A stretch of 64,000 nucleotides of DNA from Azorinus chamasolen (taxonomy: Eukaryota > Mollusca > Bivalvia > Cardiida > Solecurtidae): positions 58,503,805 to 58,567,804 of the forward strand of contig OY755237.1 of NCBI GenBank assembly GCA_963576725.1. Direction: 5' to 3'. Position 1 is the stretch's first letter, and each line of letters opens with the position of its first letter. A program made the translations under genes and the position numbers. This document shows positions 33,121 through 43,316 of this stretch, one piece after another. The notes beneath the pieces were generated by a model. The model worked only from the letters and a program-made list of their open reading frames with translations. It did not search any database and was not told the origin of the DNA.

Positions 33121-34254
33121 ATGTCTCAATCGTTTATATTGCAGGTTGACAGACTACATAAAATGCTGAACCTAAAGGTATACCGCCAAATACATGTTTC
33201 AATTAGCCTATTACTAGGCATTGTCATCATTATATCTCTGGTTAGTATCTTGAAAGTGGAGCTGTATTTGAGGGAAATGGGTAACCGAAATATAATTCAA
33301 ATCAGTCAAGCCAATATCAATAAATCAAAGCAGCATATCAAAAAGGTAGAGGAAGGAAAGGTACTCAAACAGTGGTACCCAGACTCAGAGAAAAACAATT
33401 TCCCGCTGTCGACATTACCAGAACCATACCTTATAAACAATAAACAGGCGTGTGCGTCGGCTAGACTAGATGTAGTGTTTGTTGTTAATTCAGCGACCGA
33501 GCACCTGTCTAATAGAATGTATATCCGTAATACATGGGGAAATGAGAGTCTATATAAACCAAAAGAAGTGAGGGTAGTTTTTGTGTTAGGTCATACAAAC
33601 AAAAAACATACTCAGAGCTCAATTGACAAGGAAATGCAAAACTATAGCGATATACTTCAAGGGAAATTCGAAGACACCTATATGAATATCACTCACAAGA
33701 CTGTTCTTGGCCTAAGATGGGCATCTGAAACTTGTATGCACAGTAAACTTATCGTTAAACTGGACGATGATGTATTCGTTAATGTGTTTAAGCTTCTAGT
33801 TGACGCGAAAAGCACGTATGTTCCTGCATTGAGGAAAATGTTTTGTTGCCTGAGGGAAAAAGGAACAGGTACTATTCAAAGGAAAATGAATCAAAAATGG
33901 CGAATAGGTGAAGAATACTTTAAAAACTATAAATATTATCCCTTCAATTTTTGTAATGGTTTCTTCATCGCCATGCCGACGGATTTGCTTCCTGTACTTT
34001 ATGAGACCGCCAGGAAAACTCCGTATCTGAGACTGGATGATGTATGGTTAACAGGAATTCTGACTGCAACGATTGGCAACATCAACTTAACAAACCTGGA
34101 GTCTTTGACTTACGACTTTAGTATGGGCTTCCGTTGTTTTCAGTCGCACACCAAACGGTGTGGCCTCACAGCAGTTATCTTTCCTAAGACAGGTCTGAAC
34201 AATTACGCAATGTGGAACAAAAGCGTGGCAAACCAGGAAATAACAGAGTACTAA
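33121..34254 (+). CDS. Beta-1,3-glycosyltransferase, GT31 family
   Basis: A 377-residue type II membrane enzyme, expected in the Golgi, moving galactose or N-acetylglucosamine from a UDP-sugar in beta-1,3 linkage. A hydrophobic anchor spans about residues 27-44, followed by a stem to about 110. Family motifs appear in order: RMYIRNTWG (132-140), VVFVLG (152-157), NYSDILQGKFEDTYMNIT (174-191), KLDDDVFVN with the metal-binding DDD at 215-217, YYPFNFCNGF (272-281), and LDDVWLTG (305-312), where the usual EDV has become DDV. N-glycosylation sites include N141, N174, N189, N322 and N366. The length is normal for the family. The frame is intact and uninterrupted. Acceptor and donor sugars cannot be told from sequence. 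Start: the first ATG is used, but TTTATATTGCAG at 33133-33144 could be a splice acceptor, making M15 (33163) the true start. That would leave an 11-residue cytoplasmic tail before the anchor. The last codons form the first unit of a downstream minisatellite. Confidence 0.9.
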   Translation: MSQSFILQVDRLHKMLNLKVYRQIHVSISLLLGIVIIISLVSILKVELYLREMGNRNIIQISQANINKSKQHIKKVEEGKVLKQWYPDSEKNNFPLSTLPEPYLINNKQACASARLDVVFVVNSATEHLSNRMYIRNTWGNESLYKPKEVRVVFVLGHTNKKHTQSSIDKEMQNYSDILQGKFEDTYMNITHKTVLGLRWASETCMHSKLIVKLDDDVFVNVFKLLVDAKSTYVPALRKMFCCLREKGTGTIQRKMNQKWRIGEEYFKNYKYYPFNFCNGFFIAMPTDLLPVLYETARKTPYLRLDDVWLTGILTATIGNINLTNLESLTYDFSMGFRCFQSHTKRCGLTAVIFPKTGLNNYAMWNKSVANQEITEY

Positions 34255-34588
34255 ACCAAATAATAACAGAGTGGCAAATCAAAGAATAACAGAGAAACAA
34301 ACAAAATCAATAGAATCATGGAAAACCAGAGAATAACAGAGAAAAAACAGAATAACAATGTGGCAAACCGGAGAATAACGATGTAACAAACCAAACAATA
34401 ACAGCATGGCAAACCAAAGAATAACTGCATAGCAAACCAGAGAATAACAGAGTAGCAACCCAAATATTATCACCCTGGCAAACCAGAACATAACAGAGCA
34501 AACCAAAGAATAACAGCGTAGCGAACCAGAGAATAACATCGTAGCAAACTGGGAAATAACAGAGCAAACCAAATAATAACAGCGTAGT
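34224..34588 (+). repeat. ~24-bp minisatellite starting in the GT31 C terminus
   Basis: About 15 imperfect units of GCAAACCAGAGAATAACAG with GCGTA or AGTG spacers. The first unit, GTGGCAAACCAGGAAATAAC at 34224-34243, encodes the final VANQEIT of the enzyme. The array then fills the presumed 3' UTR. Confidence 0.85.
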
Positions 34589-34600
34589 TTCAGGCATGTG

Positions 34601-34606
34601 AATAAA
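34601..34606 (+). promoter_or_regulatory. Polyadenylation signal for GT31
   Basis: AATAAA about 350 bases after the stop codon, just beyond the minisatellite. It is the first canonical hexamer on this strand downstream of the gene. Confidence 0.5.
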
Positions 34607-35275
34607 GACATATTGTGCCATGGTAGACACCCTAGAGGCAAATGTGTATTTTAGTTTGGCCTCTGATCAGACAGTTCAAATAGGAGCATTCTAATTTTGG
34701 TATTAACTGTCAGAAATGTGTAATCAGACATACATATAGAACAAAGTGATAAAGGAGGAAACGGGTAACATAATTTCCTGTACTTTTATGTATCTCAGCT
34801 TCAGTCTTTACTTCAAAGTGACAGAACGGTGATGTCACCTTTGAAATTAAAGTAGACTCAGATATACAGTATCTGTCAGGAGTTATCATTTTAAATTTAC
34901 ACCTCTTAAACGAGTCCAGAAAAGGGTTATTTGGCGAGCCTTTTGTTGAGCTTAATAACATTTTTTATCTCAACTAACAATGAGTGTCAGATTATTTTAT
35001 TACTTAACTGATTCGCTCAACTTCAGTACTTCGACAACGGGTCAGACAAATGGTCCGGAATTTGTTTCATCTTTGCGATGCTGGCTAGATTTTATATTTT
35101 GGAACAAAAACGTGACCACGCCAAGGCGGAATGGTTATCGAAATATTACTACTGCACATACAGACGCATGAAACATAAGGTGACTATATATGTGCTTACG
35201 AAAAGGCCGCTTTGTAATCGTGTGAAGTCACATCTTATATTACACATGTTAGAAAAACGTACGTGATGGTTATAT
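34607..35275. other. Intergenic, nothing certain
   Basis: A worn hairpin piece (GGCCTCTGATCAGACAGTTC) lies at about 34658. Two overlapping plus-strand open frames near 34980-35266 show no domain or splice support. Confidence 0.35.
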
Positions 35276-35800
35276 TAACCCTTTCCCTGTTCTGTATTTA
35301 GGCCAAAATTCCCGGTACGTTTAGCCAAGGTCAAGGTCTTACAATTGGACTTAGAAATTGCATTTAGCATTTGTGTTAAGCAAAAATGTAAACCTCAATT
35401 TATGGGGAACACATTTTTGTTAGTCCAATTATTTACATAACCCTTTGAGATATAGCTTTGAAACTGAAAATAACCTGTTTATCATCACACCCTCAACCTG
35501 TATGCAAACGTACGTAACTCTGCCAAGCATCTTGACAGATTTATGGCCCTTTTTAACTTAGACTTTTTGGTAACGGTTTTTGTTAAAGTCCACTTATTTA
35601 CATAACCCTTTGAGATAAAGCTTTGAAACTTGAACACTTGTTCACCATCACAAGCTTCACCTGTAGGCAAGAGTACATAACTCTGACCAACATTTGGATA
35701 GAATTGTGACCCTTTTGAACTTGGAATGTTTGTTTAGCGTTTTGGTTTAGTCCACTTATTTACATAACCATTTGAGATAAAGCTTTGAAACATTACCAAT
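35276..35800 (+). repeat. ~165-bp tandem repeat, mollusc type
   Basis: TTTACATAACCCTTTGAGAT recurs at 35432, 35597 and 35759. It is followed each time by AAAGCTTTGAAAC, and in the first two units by CACCTGTAGGCAAGAG-like and AACTCTGMCAA motifs. I recognise the pattern as a dispersed mollusc repeat. A TTAACCCTTTCCCTG end lies at about 35276. Confidence 0.7.
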
Positions 35801-36579
35801 GAAAATAAACTCTTTAGTTGTTATACTTCGGTAATCCATTTAAATTAAATGTTGAGTTACCGCAGTGTAGACCCAGATCTGTGAGTCTTTTTTGTCTTTC
35901 TGATCTGAGTCTGCACTGTTGGTATTGTTCTTTGGAATACAAGCATTACCTTTTGGATTCGAAATTTTCTTTATCACTATAGATATATCTATAAACCATT
36001 TTACACTTTACCGTATAAACAAATGTATAAATGTTATTTAATATATGGAAACACAACATATATGTATTATTATACACACTCAATAGTAACATTCATGTAT
36101 ACACACATTATCAGTTTCTTCTCTAAATTTGAATATTCGTGTACCCAAAATGGATATACATATACAGTTGATTATGGATTCTAGAAGCTATAGAATGCAT
36201 TGTTTTTAACAAGGGGCTTATGCCGCCCTTTGCTATTTTTAGGCCAATTTGGAAAAACTCTGTGCGTTGAAGGGAAAACCAAATAGCATTGAAGAAATAT
36301 TTCTTTTTCACAGTAGATGTTTCTTCGAAAGTTAAGTAACCACTTTGTTTGCTTGTACCATTAAAATAGATCTGAATAGGTACAGTTCCTACCAATAGCA
36401 AAATAGCACATGTACACATGCTGTAAAACGCATTTATTGGTATGCATGATGTCATTACTTCTAGCATGAATAAGATTGTCTTTAATAAACTGTAGACATC
36501 AATTAACTCTTTCAACTTTGAGTTTATTGCGACTTTCAAGGCTTGCTGCAATTGGCGAATTTGCAAACAGTTTAACTCA
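35801..36579. other. Intergenic with decayed hairpin
   Basis: A TTAA-d-like stem (GTGTAGACCCAGATC / GATCTGAGTCTGCACTG) lies at about 35866-35925. A 147-codon minus-strand frame (36123-36566) contains worn TTAA-d sequence (ATGACATCATGC) and no domain, so I do not call it a gene. Confidence 0.4.
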
Positions 36580-36583
36580 TTAA

Positions 36584-36783
36584 CTCATAGGCTATTTTTA
36601 GACACAATTTCTTTGAATAAAGTTACTGAAAAGCAGCATTGACTAGAGAAAAGGAAAAATGTTAGAATTTTGTGGTTTGAAACCATTTTGATAAATAGAG
36701 CATTTGCTCCTATAGGAGCAAATGCTCTATTTATCACAATGGTTTCACAAAGTGGTCCAAAGCTGTCAATATGAGGAAATGGG
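36584..36783 (-). mobile_element. TTAA-a MITE, inverted
   Basis: TTAA flanks lie at 36580-36583 and 36784-36787. Ends are CTCATAGGC and ATATGAGGAAATGGG. Perfect tip GCTCCTATAGGAGC (36706-36719) with long arms AAATAGAGCATTT / AAATGCTCTATTT. Confidence 0.92.
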
Positions 36784-37171
36784 TTAAAACAGATATTACT
36801 GTTTGCAGACGACAAGGATCTAGTGTCGAAAAAGTTAGATACATACAAATGTACTCGTAGAATCAACACAAAAGAACTAGTCTTGCCATGTTTTACATTC
36901 GCAAATGGTTTGACCTTATATGTTTTTCAAATCCCTTGTGTTGATTGTTAGACAGATTGTATGACAGGTTGTTTACAGTTGATTATTACTTTGCTGTGAA
37001 CAGATAATGACTGCTTAAAGTTGCATACGGATTAATTTTGACTACGTGCGACTCGAAACAGCTATTGAGAAGCTCTTGAACTAGAGTCAGACAGCTCGGA
37101 AAACGATGAGACCTCGAGTTACCGGGTCATTCTCAAGACTCTCAAGTATCTGCTTGGTCAGAATCTGACAA

Positions 37172-37325
37172 ATCAGGGTCCATGCTTTTTCGTTGAGTCT
37201 GAGTACGTTCTCAAGCCTCTGGCTCAAATCTGACCAATCAAAAGCTTGAGAACTCAAATCTGACCAATCAAAAGCTTGAGAATGAAACTCAGACTCAACT
37301 AAAAGCTTTTTAAGCATGGACCCAG
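37172..37325. mobile_element. Palindromic MITE, GGGTCCATGC ends
   Basis: Ends GGGTCCATGCTTTTTC and AAGCATGGACCC. Inner arms GTTGAGTCTGAG / CTCAGACTCAACT. Contains the direct repeat CAAATCTGACCAATCAAAAG twice. The same family is at 55492-55888. Neither TA nor TTAA flanks are evident. Confidence 0.75.
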
Positions 37326-38312
37326 ATGCTTGAGAATGATCTCAGACTCAAGCAAAAAAGGTTTTATAGACTCGAGGCCTGAACTAAAACACTAACATTG
37401 TTCCATTAAATATTCAGACTCATGTTGTAAAATATGTTGTTCTGTAATGGGATTTACGGTAATCGGCAATGCATGGCAAAGCTTTTCTCTGACCCACATC
37501 CTAAATCTACGACAAAAACAAATATACTGCTTGTAAGGTTCGTTATGTAATTTCATTTGGTAGAACTTATTTGAATGCGGGTTGCCAGGCAATACCATTA
37601 GAAGGGAAACAAGCAACACTCTCTATTTCTCTAAAACAGATACATTGTCATAAAACTCTTCCTACCCGCACGTTTAGTAAATGCAAATGCAGATATTTGA
37701 TGCTCCCAAAGGAGCTTTCTGTGTGTGAAATTTGTCCTTAATTAAGCTGCTGTCATATCAAGCGAAATCGATATTTATTTGAAATTCCGGTTTCGTGGGG
37801 TTTTGCTGTTTATTTCTGAATACCTAACACGCCGTCGTACTGCAAACGCATGGCTTGCTTAACATTATTGTAAATTCTCACAGGACTCTGAACTTACGGC
37901 ATATAAACAAAGAATACCGAGAAACGTGGTCCAATGACTCCACGTCTCAACTCCTAGCGGTGATCTAATGCGCGATAATGCATTTTTATGAACATATTGG
38001 TATATGTAAACAGTAAACAGTTTCCGAAAATCCTTAATCCTTTCACTGCCAAACATTGTTTGCTACATCATTTGTCGTCTGCTTCAGTTTTCACTTGGTT
38101 TCCTTTTTGTTTCACAAAGACAATTACAGTAACATACAATTGGAGCTGTTTGCAAAGGTAATCATATATTCAGCATTGGTAGTGAAAGCATTATACAATG
38201 TACTTGTAGAAATATTGTTACATTATTTATTGTCAGTCCCATAACATGAACATTTTAAATATGGTATAATTATATAATAAAGAATAAAACTCCCAATAGA
38301 ACACAAAAAAGG
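37326..38312. other. Duplicated intergenic sequence
   Basis: Much of it (37580-37860) matches 61430-61720 in block B (CTTCCTACCCGCACGTTTAG, TTTGCTGTTTATTTCTGAAT). A half TTAA-c end (AATCCTTTCACTGCC) lies at 38034. No gene is seen. Confidence 0.5.
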
Positions 38313-38592
38313 CAGTTGAACTTCAATATCTCGAACTTCAAGGGGTCATACAAATTAGTTCGAGATAACGAAGTTCGAGTTATCCGATTTCTGATCTTAA
38401 CAATTTCAAGTTCACAGCGTTATGCAGGTCTAAATTAATTAGACCTGTATAAGCTTTAGGAGCTTTCCTGTATGAGCTTTCAGCCTTACTTTAGAACTCC
38501 ATTAAGCTGCCACACTTTTTTTTCACTCTTTGTAGTGTACGTTTTGGAAGGGCTGAACTTTTATCTGAGTTCGAGATATCGATGTTCAACTG
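38313..38592. mobile_element. TA-c (pogo-like) MITE, block A only
   Basis: It begins CAGTTGAACTTCAATATCTC and ends GAGATATCGATGTTCAACTG, followed by TA. Inner GTTCGAGATAACG arms. The central hairpin is worn (GAGCTTTCCTGTATGAGC). The aligned block B position near 61910 lacks it. Confidence 0.88.
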
Positions 38593-38805
38593 TAATTATC
38601 GGTCTCTTAGACATGTTTCGGCTTCAGGAAGGGTGAAAGACATGCTTATCTAAGAGATTTCTGCATGAATTTCACCCTGCATTAAGCCATCATCTCCGTA
38701 AAGCATTCTCAATGTTTCTGTACTAAGACTTCGAACTAGTTTTTGCTGTAGTATATATTTACAAACAATTACAATGTTTATGTTTCGTTTATCGTGTTAG
38801 CTCTT

Positions 38806-39015
38806 ATCCCACTAACTTGACTCGCATTTGCAAACAGTTTGGATCCAGATGAAACAGAGAGTAACTCGGCATCTCATCAGGCTCCCCGGGGTCCAAACTG
38901 TTTGACACTCGGTCAGTTGTTTCTCAAAAGCTTGTTCGAATTGGAAGAAGTCAAAACTTGCACATATCCAATTTGAGCAGACAATAGTTCAGCGGTGTAA
39001 CGGTTAATTGTTCTT
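38806..39015. mobile_element. TTAA-c-like element shared by both blocks
   Basis: TTGCAAACAGTTTGGATCC, a stem around AGAGAGTAACTCGGC, then GGTCCAAACTGTTTGACAC and GGTGTAACGG running into TTAA. Block B carries it at about 62145-62320, so it predates the duplication. Confidence 0.65.
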
Positions 39016-39263
39016 CATGTTCCTTAGAATTTCTTTGGCTCCTACCTTGCATGCTATTAGCACGGTACTGTATTCGCCATTACATTTACAAGATAAAAGC
39101 ATCTGTGACGGGTATCGGTCAAGCTAACAAGCCATAAAAGCCTTCTTAATCGACCTTTCCATCACTAATGGAAATGCATTTGCAAAGCCTTTCATTTCAA
39201 TCAATACCATCTCAAATAGATGTACATTGTACACTAACCCTTCAAAACCGGACGTTAAACATA

Positions 39264-39452
39264 CGGTAAAACCTCTCTACAACGGTCACTAAATTGTGTT
39301 AACTAGTTGGTATTTAGGGCAGATGACTGCTTAAAGCAAGGTGAAAGTAAAACAGACTTTCTGTTTCACTTTCACATTGCTTTAAGCAGCCACCTGCATA
39401 TACCACAAAATACTTAATGTAATTTAGTGGCCGTTATAGAGAGGTTTAACTG
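39264..39452. mobile_element. TA-b MITE, nested, block A only
   Basis: It begins CGGTAAAACCTCTCTACAAC and ends TAGAGAGGTTTAACTG, flanked by TA. The hairpin tip is deleted (AAACAGACTTTCTGTTTC), leaving a shorter dyad. Confidence 0.9.
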
Positions 39453-39475
39453 TAGTATCAATGCATGTCTTAAAC

Positions 39476-39679
39476 CCATTATCTCATATTGAGACCTTTT
39501 TGAATCTATTCTGATAAATGTGGCATTTGCTCTAAAAGAGAAAATGCTGTATTTATCCCAATAATTTCAATACTACACAGTTCAACAGTTTTCCTTGTTT
39601 CCAGTAAACGCTCCTGTTCAGTATATTTTGTTTTTATTCAAGGAGGTGTGGTGTGAAATAGCCTATGGGGGAATGGATT
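39476..39679 (+). mobile_element. TTAA-a MITE, nested, decayed
   Basis: CCCATTATCTCATATTGAG to GCCTATGGGGGAATGGAT, with worn hairpin GTGGCATTTGCTC / GAGAAAATGCTG. Shared with block B. Confidence 0.7.
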
Positions 39680-39823
39680 AAAACATGTGGTAGCTTATTG
39701 CAGGTCGAAAGTCCAAAAGGAGCTTACTACATTAACTTCTCTCTGCATTGATCAACTACCTGTCTTAAATTATTAAATACTGAAATGTCTCTGTTGAAAT
39801 ACTGGTTAAGATGGTTTTTACCG

Positions 39824-40221
39824 TACATGTTGATATCAATGAGCTTTTTATAGATAGCGTTCACTCACATGTCCGTACATTTTTATGTTTCAATCATTTG
39901 ACTTAACTTCTCCGATATGAGATGAAAACATCTCACATCAAGACAAATAATTTAAAAGCCAAACATGTTTGAAATATTATGCTATCGGAATTTATAGTAT
40001 ACTTAAATCTTAATATAGATAAGGTTGTTCTCCTCAAGTAGCTAACTGAAGTGAGCATACCGTATTCACCGTAAAAATGCACCAATCAATTTACAAACGC
40101 CCCATTACAGCTTGGTTAATAAAACAATTAACACCCTATATAAAATAAACACACAAGTACATGTACAGATCTGCAAACATCCCGGCACTATCCAAATTGT
40201 GTGGCATTCGGTCAATACTGT
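39824..40221. other. Duplicated intergenic sequence
   Basis: It matches 62900-63660 in block B (CTTCTCCGATATGAGATG, CATACCGTATTCACCGTAA). Block B has a nested MITE pair inserted within the corresponding stretch. Confidence 0.5.
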
Positions 40222-40440
40222 CTCATATTAATGCGTTTCTATGCGTTTGGAAACAGAGTAGAGCCAGATCCGGCGGCTCCTTAAGGAACCGCCTAATCGG
40301 GGTTGTTAATGGAATTTGATAGATTTGTTTCTTTATTTACTAAAATGGCTACAATGTTCCACCTTCCATATTTCCTTATAACTAGTTCACCGGTGGATAT
40401 TCAGTAGGAATTAAGATTTGGAATAAACACACGTTAGCAT
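40222..40440 (+). mobile_element. TTAA-d MITE, left end worn
   Basis: GTTTGGAAACAGAGTAGAGCC, hairpin GGCGGCTCCTTAAGGAACCG, then AATGGCTACAATGTTCCACC; right flank TTAA at 40441-40444. Confidence 0.75.
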
Positions 40441-40444
40441 TTAA

Positions 40445-40917
40445 CTTACATGCAGCTGCATATAATTATATTATTTATAGTTATTTATCAAAACACCGTG
40501 TTTACTTTTGGTTGCTGTTTATACATTGAACTCGTACTTTCTTCGTAAGATAAGTACTGGTGCTAATGTATGTCAATTTAAATTTATATTGCATACAAGC
40601 TAACTAATATTTAATACTGACTTATTATTTATATCTTTCTTCAAGATTAAAGTTAATTACGATAATGCGACACCTGAAATAGACATTTATTTCGATATTT
40701 TTTTAGCAAAACCGGTTCAGACCTAACATTGGAATTCATCAATTGTTCTGGAATAAGCCCATTGACATTGATAGGTTCAACAAACACTGTAGACAACGAT
40801 TAGAGGGCTCCTTCAAACATTCTGATTCGGGTTTACATTGTTTGTGTTTGTTCTTTTAAAGGGACACTGGGCACAAGTTGGTTAGACGCAGTTGGTAACT
40901 AAACACAGTAACAAATA
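40445..40917. other. Intergenic, worn hairpin only
   Basis: A TTAA-d-like stem (CACTGTAGACAACGATTAGA / CTGATTCGGGTTTACATTG) lies at about 40785-40850. No gene is seen. Confidence 0.4.
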
Positions 40918-41121
40918 CAGTAAACCCTCTCTATAACAGCCATTAAATTACATCACGTATTTTGTGTTAAAGACATGTGGATGCTTAAAGCAAGGTGAAA
41001 GTGAAACAGAACGCTCCTATAGGAGCGTTCTGTTTTACTTTCACCTTGCTTTAAGCAACCACCAGCCCAAAGTACCAACTAATTAACACAAAGTAGTGGT
41101 CGTTATAGAGAGGTTTTACTG
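40918..41121. mobile_element. TA-b MITE, near-perfect hairpin
   Basis: TA flanks lie at 40916-40917 and 41122-41123. It begins CAGTAAACCCTCTCTATAAC and ends TAGAGAGGTTTTACTG. Arms GCTTAAAGCAAGGTGAAAGT / ACTTTCACCTTGCTTTAAGC pair around GCTCCTATAGGAGC (41014-41027) with a single stem mismatch. Confidence 0.95.
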
Positions 41122-41671
41122 TATATGCACACAGCTAAGTAGATCAATACATTCAGTACTAATAACTTCATTTTTCTGAAAGTTCTCAATTGTATTCCGA
41201 TTCTGTTCAAATTGAATACCATTCAAAAATCTTCAGATGGTTAAGATGTTTAACATAATTCTGCAGCTTTGCACCACAAAAGTAGTTAGGAATATGTGCA
41301 TAGCGTAGGAGTGAGTCATACATGTTTCCTCGGTATCATGGACGTGCCGCATACTATCTTTTGATTTCAGTTTCAAATCTCACGAAACATTTAGTTCCAA
41401 ATGCACCACTGGCATGTTTATAATTTGTTTCACGCAAGCTGTTTCTTTACCTAAATTGAAAGTTGTTCCTACTGCTACATTCCATATAATATCATTTTAT
41501 TACTGCTGCCCTCGGCAATGACCTAAATATTACATACATATCACACGAGCAGTCGGTCGTATAGATTTGTTACAAAAGGTGCAGTTTTAATGGCCCAAAT
41601 TAGACTGAGACAACTGCGCCGGCAATGTTTGAGGATTGGGGGTACGTAATGTATATACGTAATTTCGAATA
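41122..41671. other. Intergenic, nothing seen
   Basis: No supported feature. Confidence 0.35.
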
Positions 41672-41865
41672 CAGTAAACCCTGTCTGAACCAGAATTCTA
41701 GTTGAGACACTTTTATTGAGGTGGCTGCTTAATACAGGGTGAAAGTCATTCAGAAAGCTCATAGAGGAGATTTCTGCATGACTTTCGGCCTGCATTAAGC
41801 TACCGCATGTCTCCAAGACCGATATTTATATAAAATTTAACGTCCGGTTTAAAGAGGTTGTACCG
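41672..41865. mobile_element. TA-a MITE
   Basis: It begins CAGTAAACCCTGTCTGAAC after TA and ends AAGAGGTTGTACCG before TA. Hairpin TTCAGAAAGCTCATAGAGGA / GATTTCTGCATGACTTTC. A further half TA-a centre (GAAGCTCCTATAGGGGCTTG) follows at 41876-41930. Confidence 0.85.
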
Positions 41866-42038
41866 TATATGTAGAGGAAGCTCCTATAGGGGCTTGCTGT
41901 ACAACTTTTGTTCTTCATTAAACCACCACACGTTCAACATTTTTGGCGTGGACGCATTATCGAGACGTTTCTATGGCGGAACCATTTTGTACATTCGAGT
42001 ATTATCATGCCATCGACTTGTACATACTCTTATGTTAA

Positions 42039-42280
42039 CCCTTCTCTTGCTGAATTTTAAAATACATTTCTCATTCTTTACAAATGCCCTGTTGTATAAT
42101 TACATATATCTTCACTGTGTACAAGTATTTCGCTGTGCAATCACTGCCGTGGAGTGCACTGGTTGCACAATCAACTTATAAATAGTGCATACCCTGATGA
42201 GACAGCTCCTGCAGGAACTGTCTCATCTGGGTCTTCACTATTTACAGGTAAGTATATTGACGTGAATAGCAAGCGAATGG
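42039..42280 (+). mobile_element. TTAA-b MITE at the edge of block B
   Basis: TTAA flanks lie at 42035-42038 and 42281-42284. Ends CCCTTCTCTTGCTG and ATAGCAAGCGAATGG. Hairpin GACAGCTCCTGCAGGAACTG at about 42210. Block B homology starts immediately after it. Confidence 0.92.
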
Positions 42281-42506
42281 TTAATAATTTATGATATCGT
42301 ACTAGCGGGACTTAACTATATGTCTAAAGTTTGGTTCACTCAGGTAAGGAAACTCATTGAACACGTCTAACTTTTTCCCTGTTAAAAACACAAAGACTGC
42401 ATTCATTTTGCTCTGGTGTAATTTAGCCTCTTTCGATTCACTCAAGTTCAGGAGAAACTAGTTATCAAGTATCAGATGGTTTATATCCTGATGAGACGCC
42501 GAGTTA

Positions 42507-43258
42507 GACTACAGTCCCACTAGCGCTTGCGATCGTTAAAGACCACTGACGACCTCTGACACCTCTGAAACCGGCAATCGTCTACAATTGTCGGCAACTA
42601 AATTCCAAGTCACATTATTCGCAGTCACATTGGCGATGCAACTGCGACAACCGTAAGACAGGTTGTTGACGATCATGCGCCAAGTCACTGGTATGTGTAC
42701 GAAGGTTCTACAATGACTCACGACCTGTTGTGTAGTTATGTGGTCTATGTTTAGTCGCGGATGCTCTTTAGGCAGTCGCTGGTAATTTTCGAAACGTCGC
42801 TGATAGACGTACAAACGACCAGTAAAATATTGTTGGAGACCTTCGTACGACGATCGCACGATTACCTAAAACCCCCTAAGGTTACCTCTTACAGAATACC
42901 GGCGACCAGTCCAATCGTGAGGAGGTTCATGTGCCTGTTCAACAACCTCTCTGCTACTGAAATTGGTAGCACGACAAGAAACGATTACCAACTTTTACTA
43001 AAGACCACCCGCGATTATTAGTGACTTGTTGTGCGACCTTCGTACGAATATCGGCGACAAGAGGTCGCTAGAAATCGTAAACAGGTCATAAGTGGTCGTA
43101 GGCCTAGTAGGACTGGGTCCTTATACATGGTCAACAACCTCTTTAAGACTGAAATACGACTGAACTTGGTCGCATGATTGGAAACGACTACCAGCGATTA
43201 CTGAATCCCACCCGTAAACAGGTCTTAAGGGGTCGTAAGACCTAGTGGGACTGGGCCC
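42507..43258. mobile_element. Harbinger-like non-autonomous element, 752 bp
   Basis: The block A counterpart (about 24584) reads GAGTTACTTGACTT without insertion. Here TTA is duplicated at 42504-42506 and 43259-43261 around the element. Terminal inverted repeats are GACTACAGTCCCACTAG and the complement of CTAGTGGGACTGGGCCC, sharing CAGTCCCACTAG exactly. The 3-bp TTA duplication and the GGGCCC-type end fit PIF/Harbinger. It has no transposase. Inside are many short CGA-rich subrepeats such as AACGACTACCAG. Confidence 0.88.
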
Positions 43259-43316
43259 TTACTTGACTTTACATCTAGATCCAAGCTGTTTGCATGTGTC
43301 GCCTAGGTCGCGGTTA

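Larger units (their letters stand above)
39232..39823. mobile_element. TA-a-type element with two nested MITEs
   Basis: Outer ends CACTAACCCTTCAAAACCGG and GATGGTTTTTACCG with TA flanks. Inside lie a TA-b element (39264-39452) and a TTAA-a element (39476-39679). Block B holds the same outer element with only the TTAA-a insertion (62540-62895). Confidence 0.7.
24348..40160 (+). repeat. Segmental duplication, block A
   Basis: Collinear with block B (42283-63650) in the same orientation. Matching pieces are 24348-25195 with 42283-42506, 43259-43316 and 45720-46376; 30780-31665 with 47760-48450; and 36900-40160 with 59920-63655. Example anchors: GGCTTCATACATTTCGCTCT against GACTGCATTCATTTTGCTCT, and CAATTCTTATATACTAA in both. 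Gaps are filled by block-specific insertions. The GT31 gene and the satellite array have no visible partner in block B. Confidence 0.8.

Noticed and set aside
34251..34641. Overlapping minus-strand frames rich in Leu, Cys, Phe and Tyr
   Set aside because: They read the antisense of the 24-bp minisatellite behind the GT31 gene.
36123..36566. 147-codon minus-strand open frame
   Set aside because: AT-rich, no domain, contains worn MITE sequence and lies next to a TTAA-a element.
37140..37325. CCAATCA repeats as a promoter cluster of CCAAT boxes
   Set aside because: They lie inside a palindromic MITE found again at 55492, with no gene downstream.
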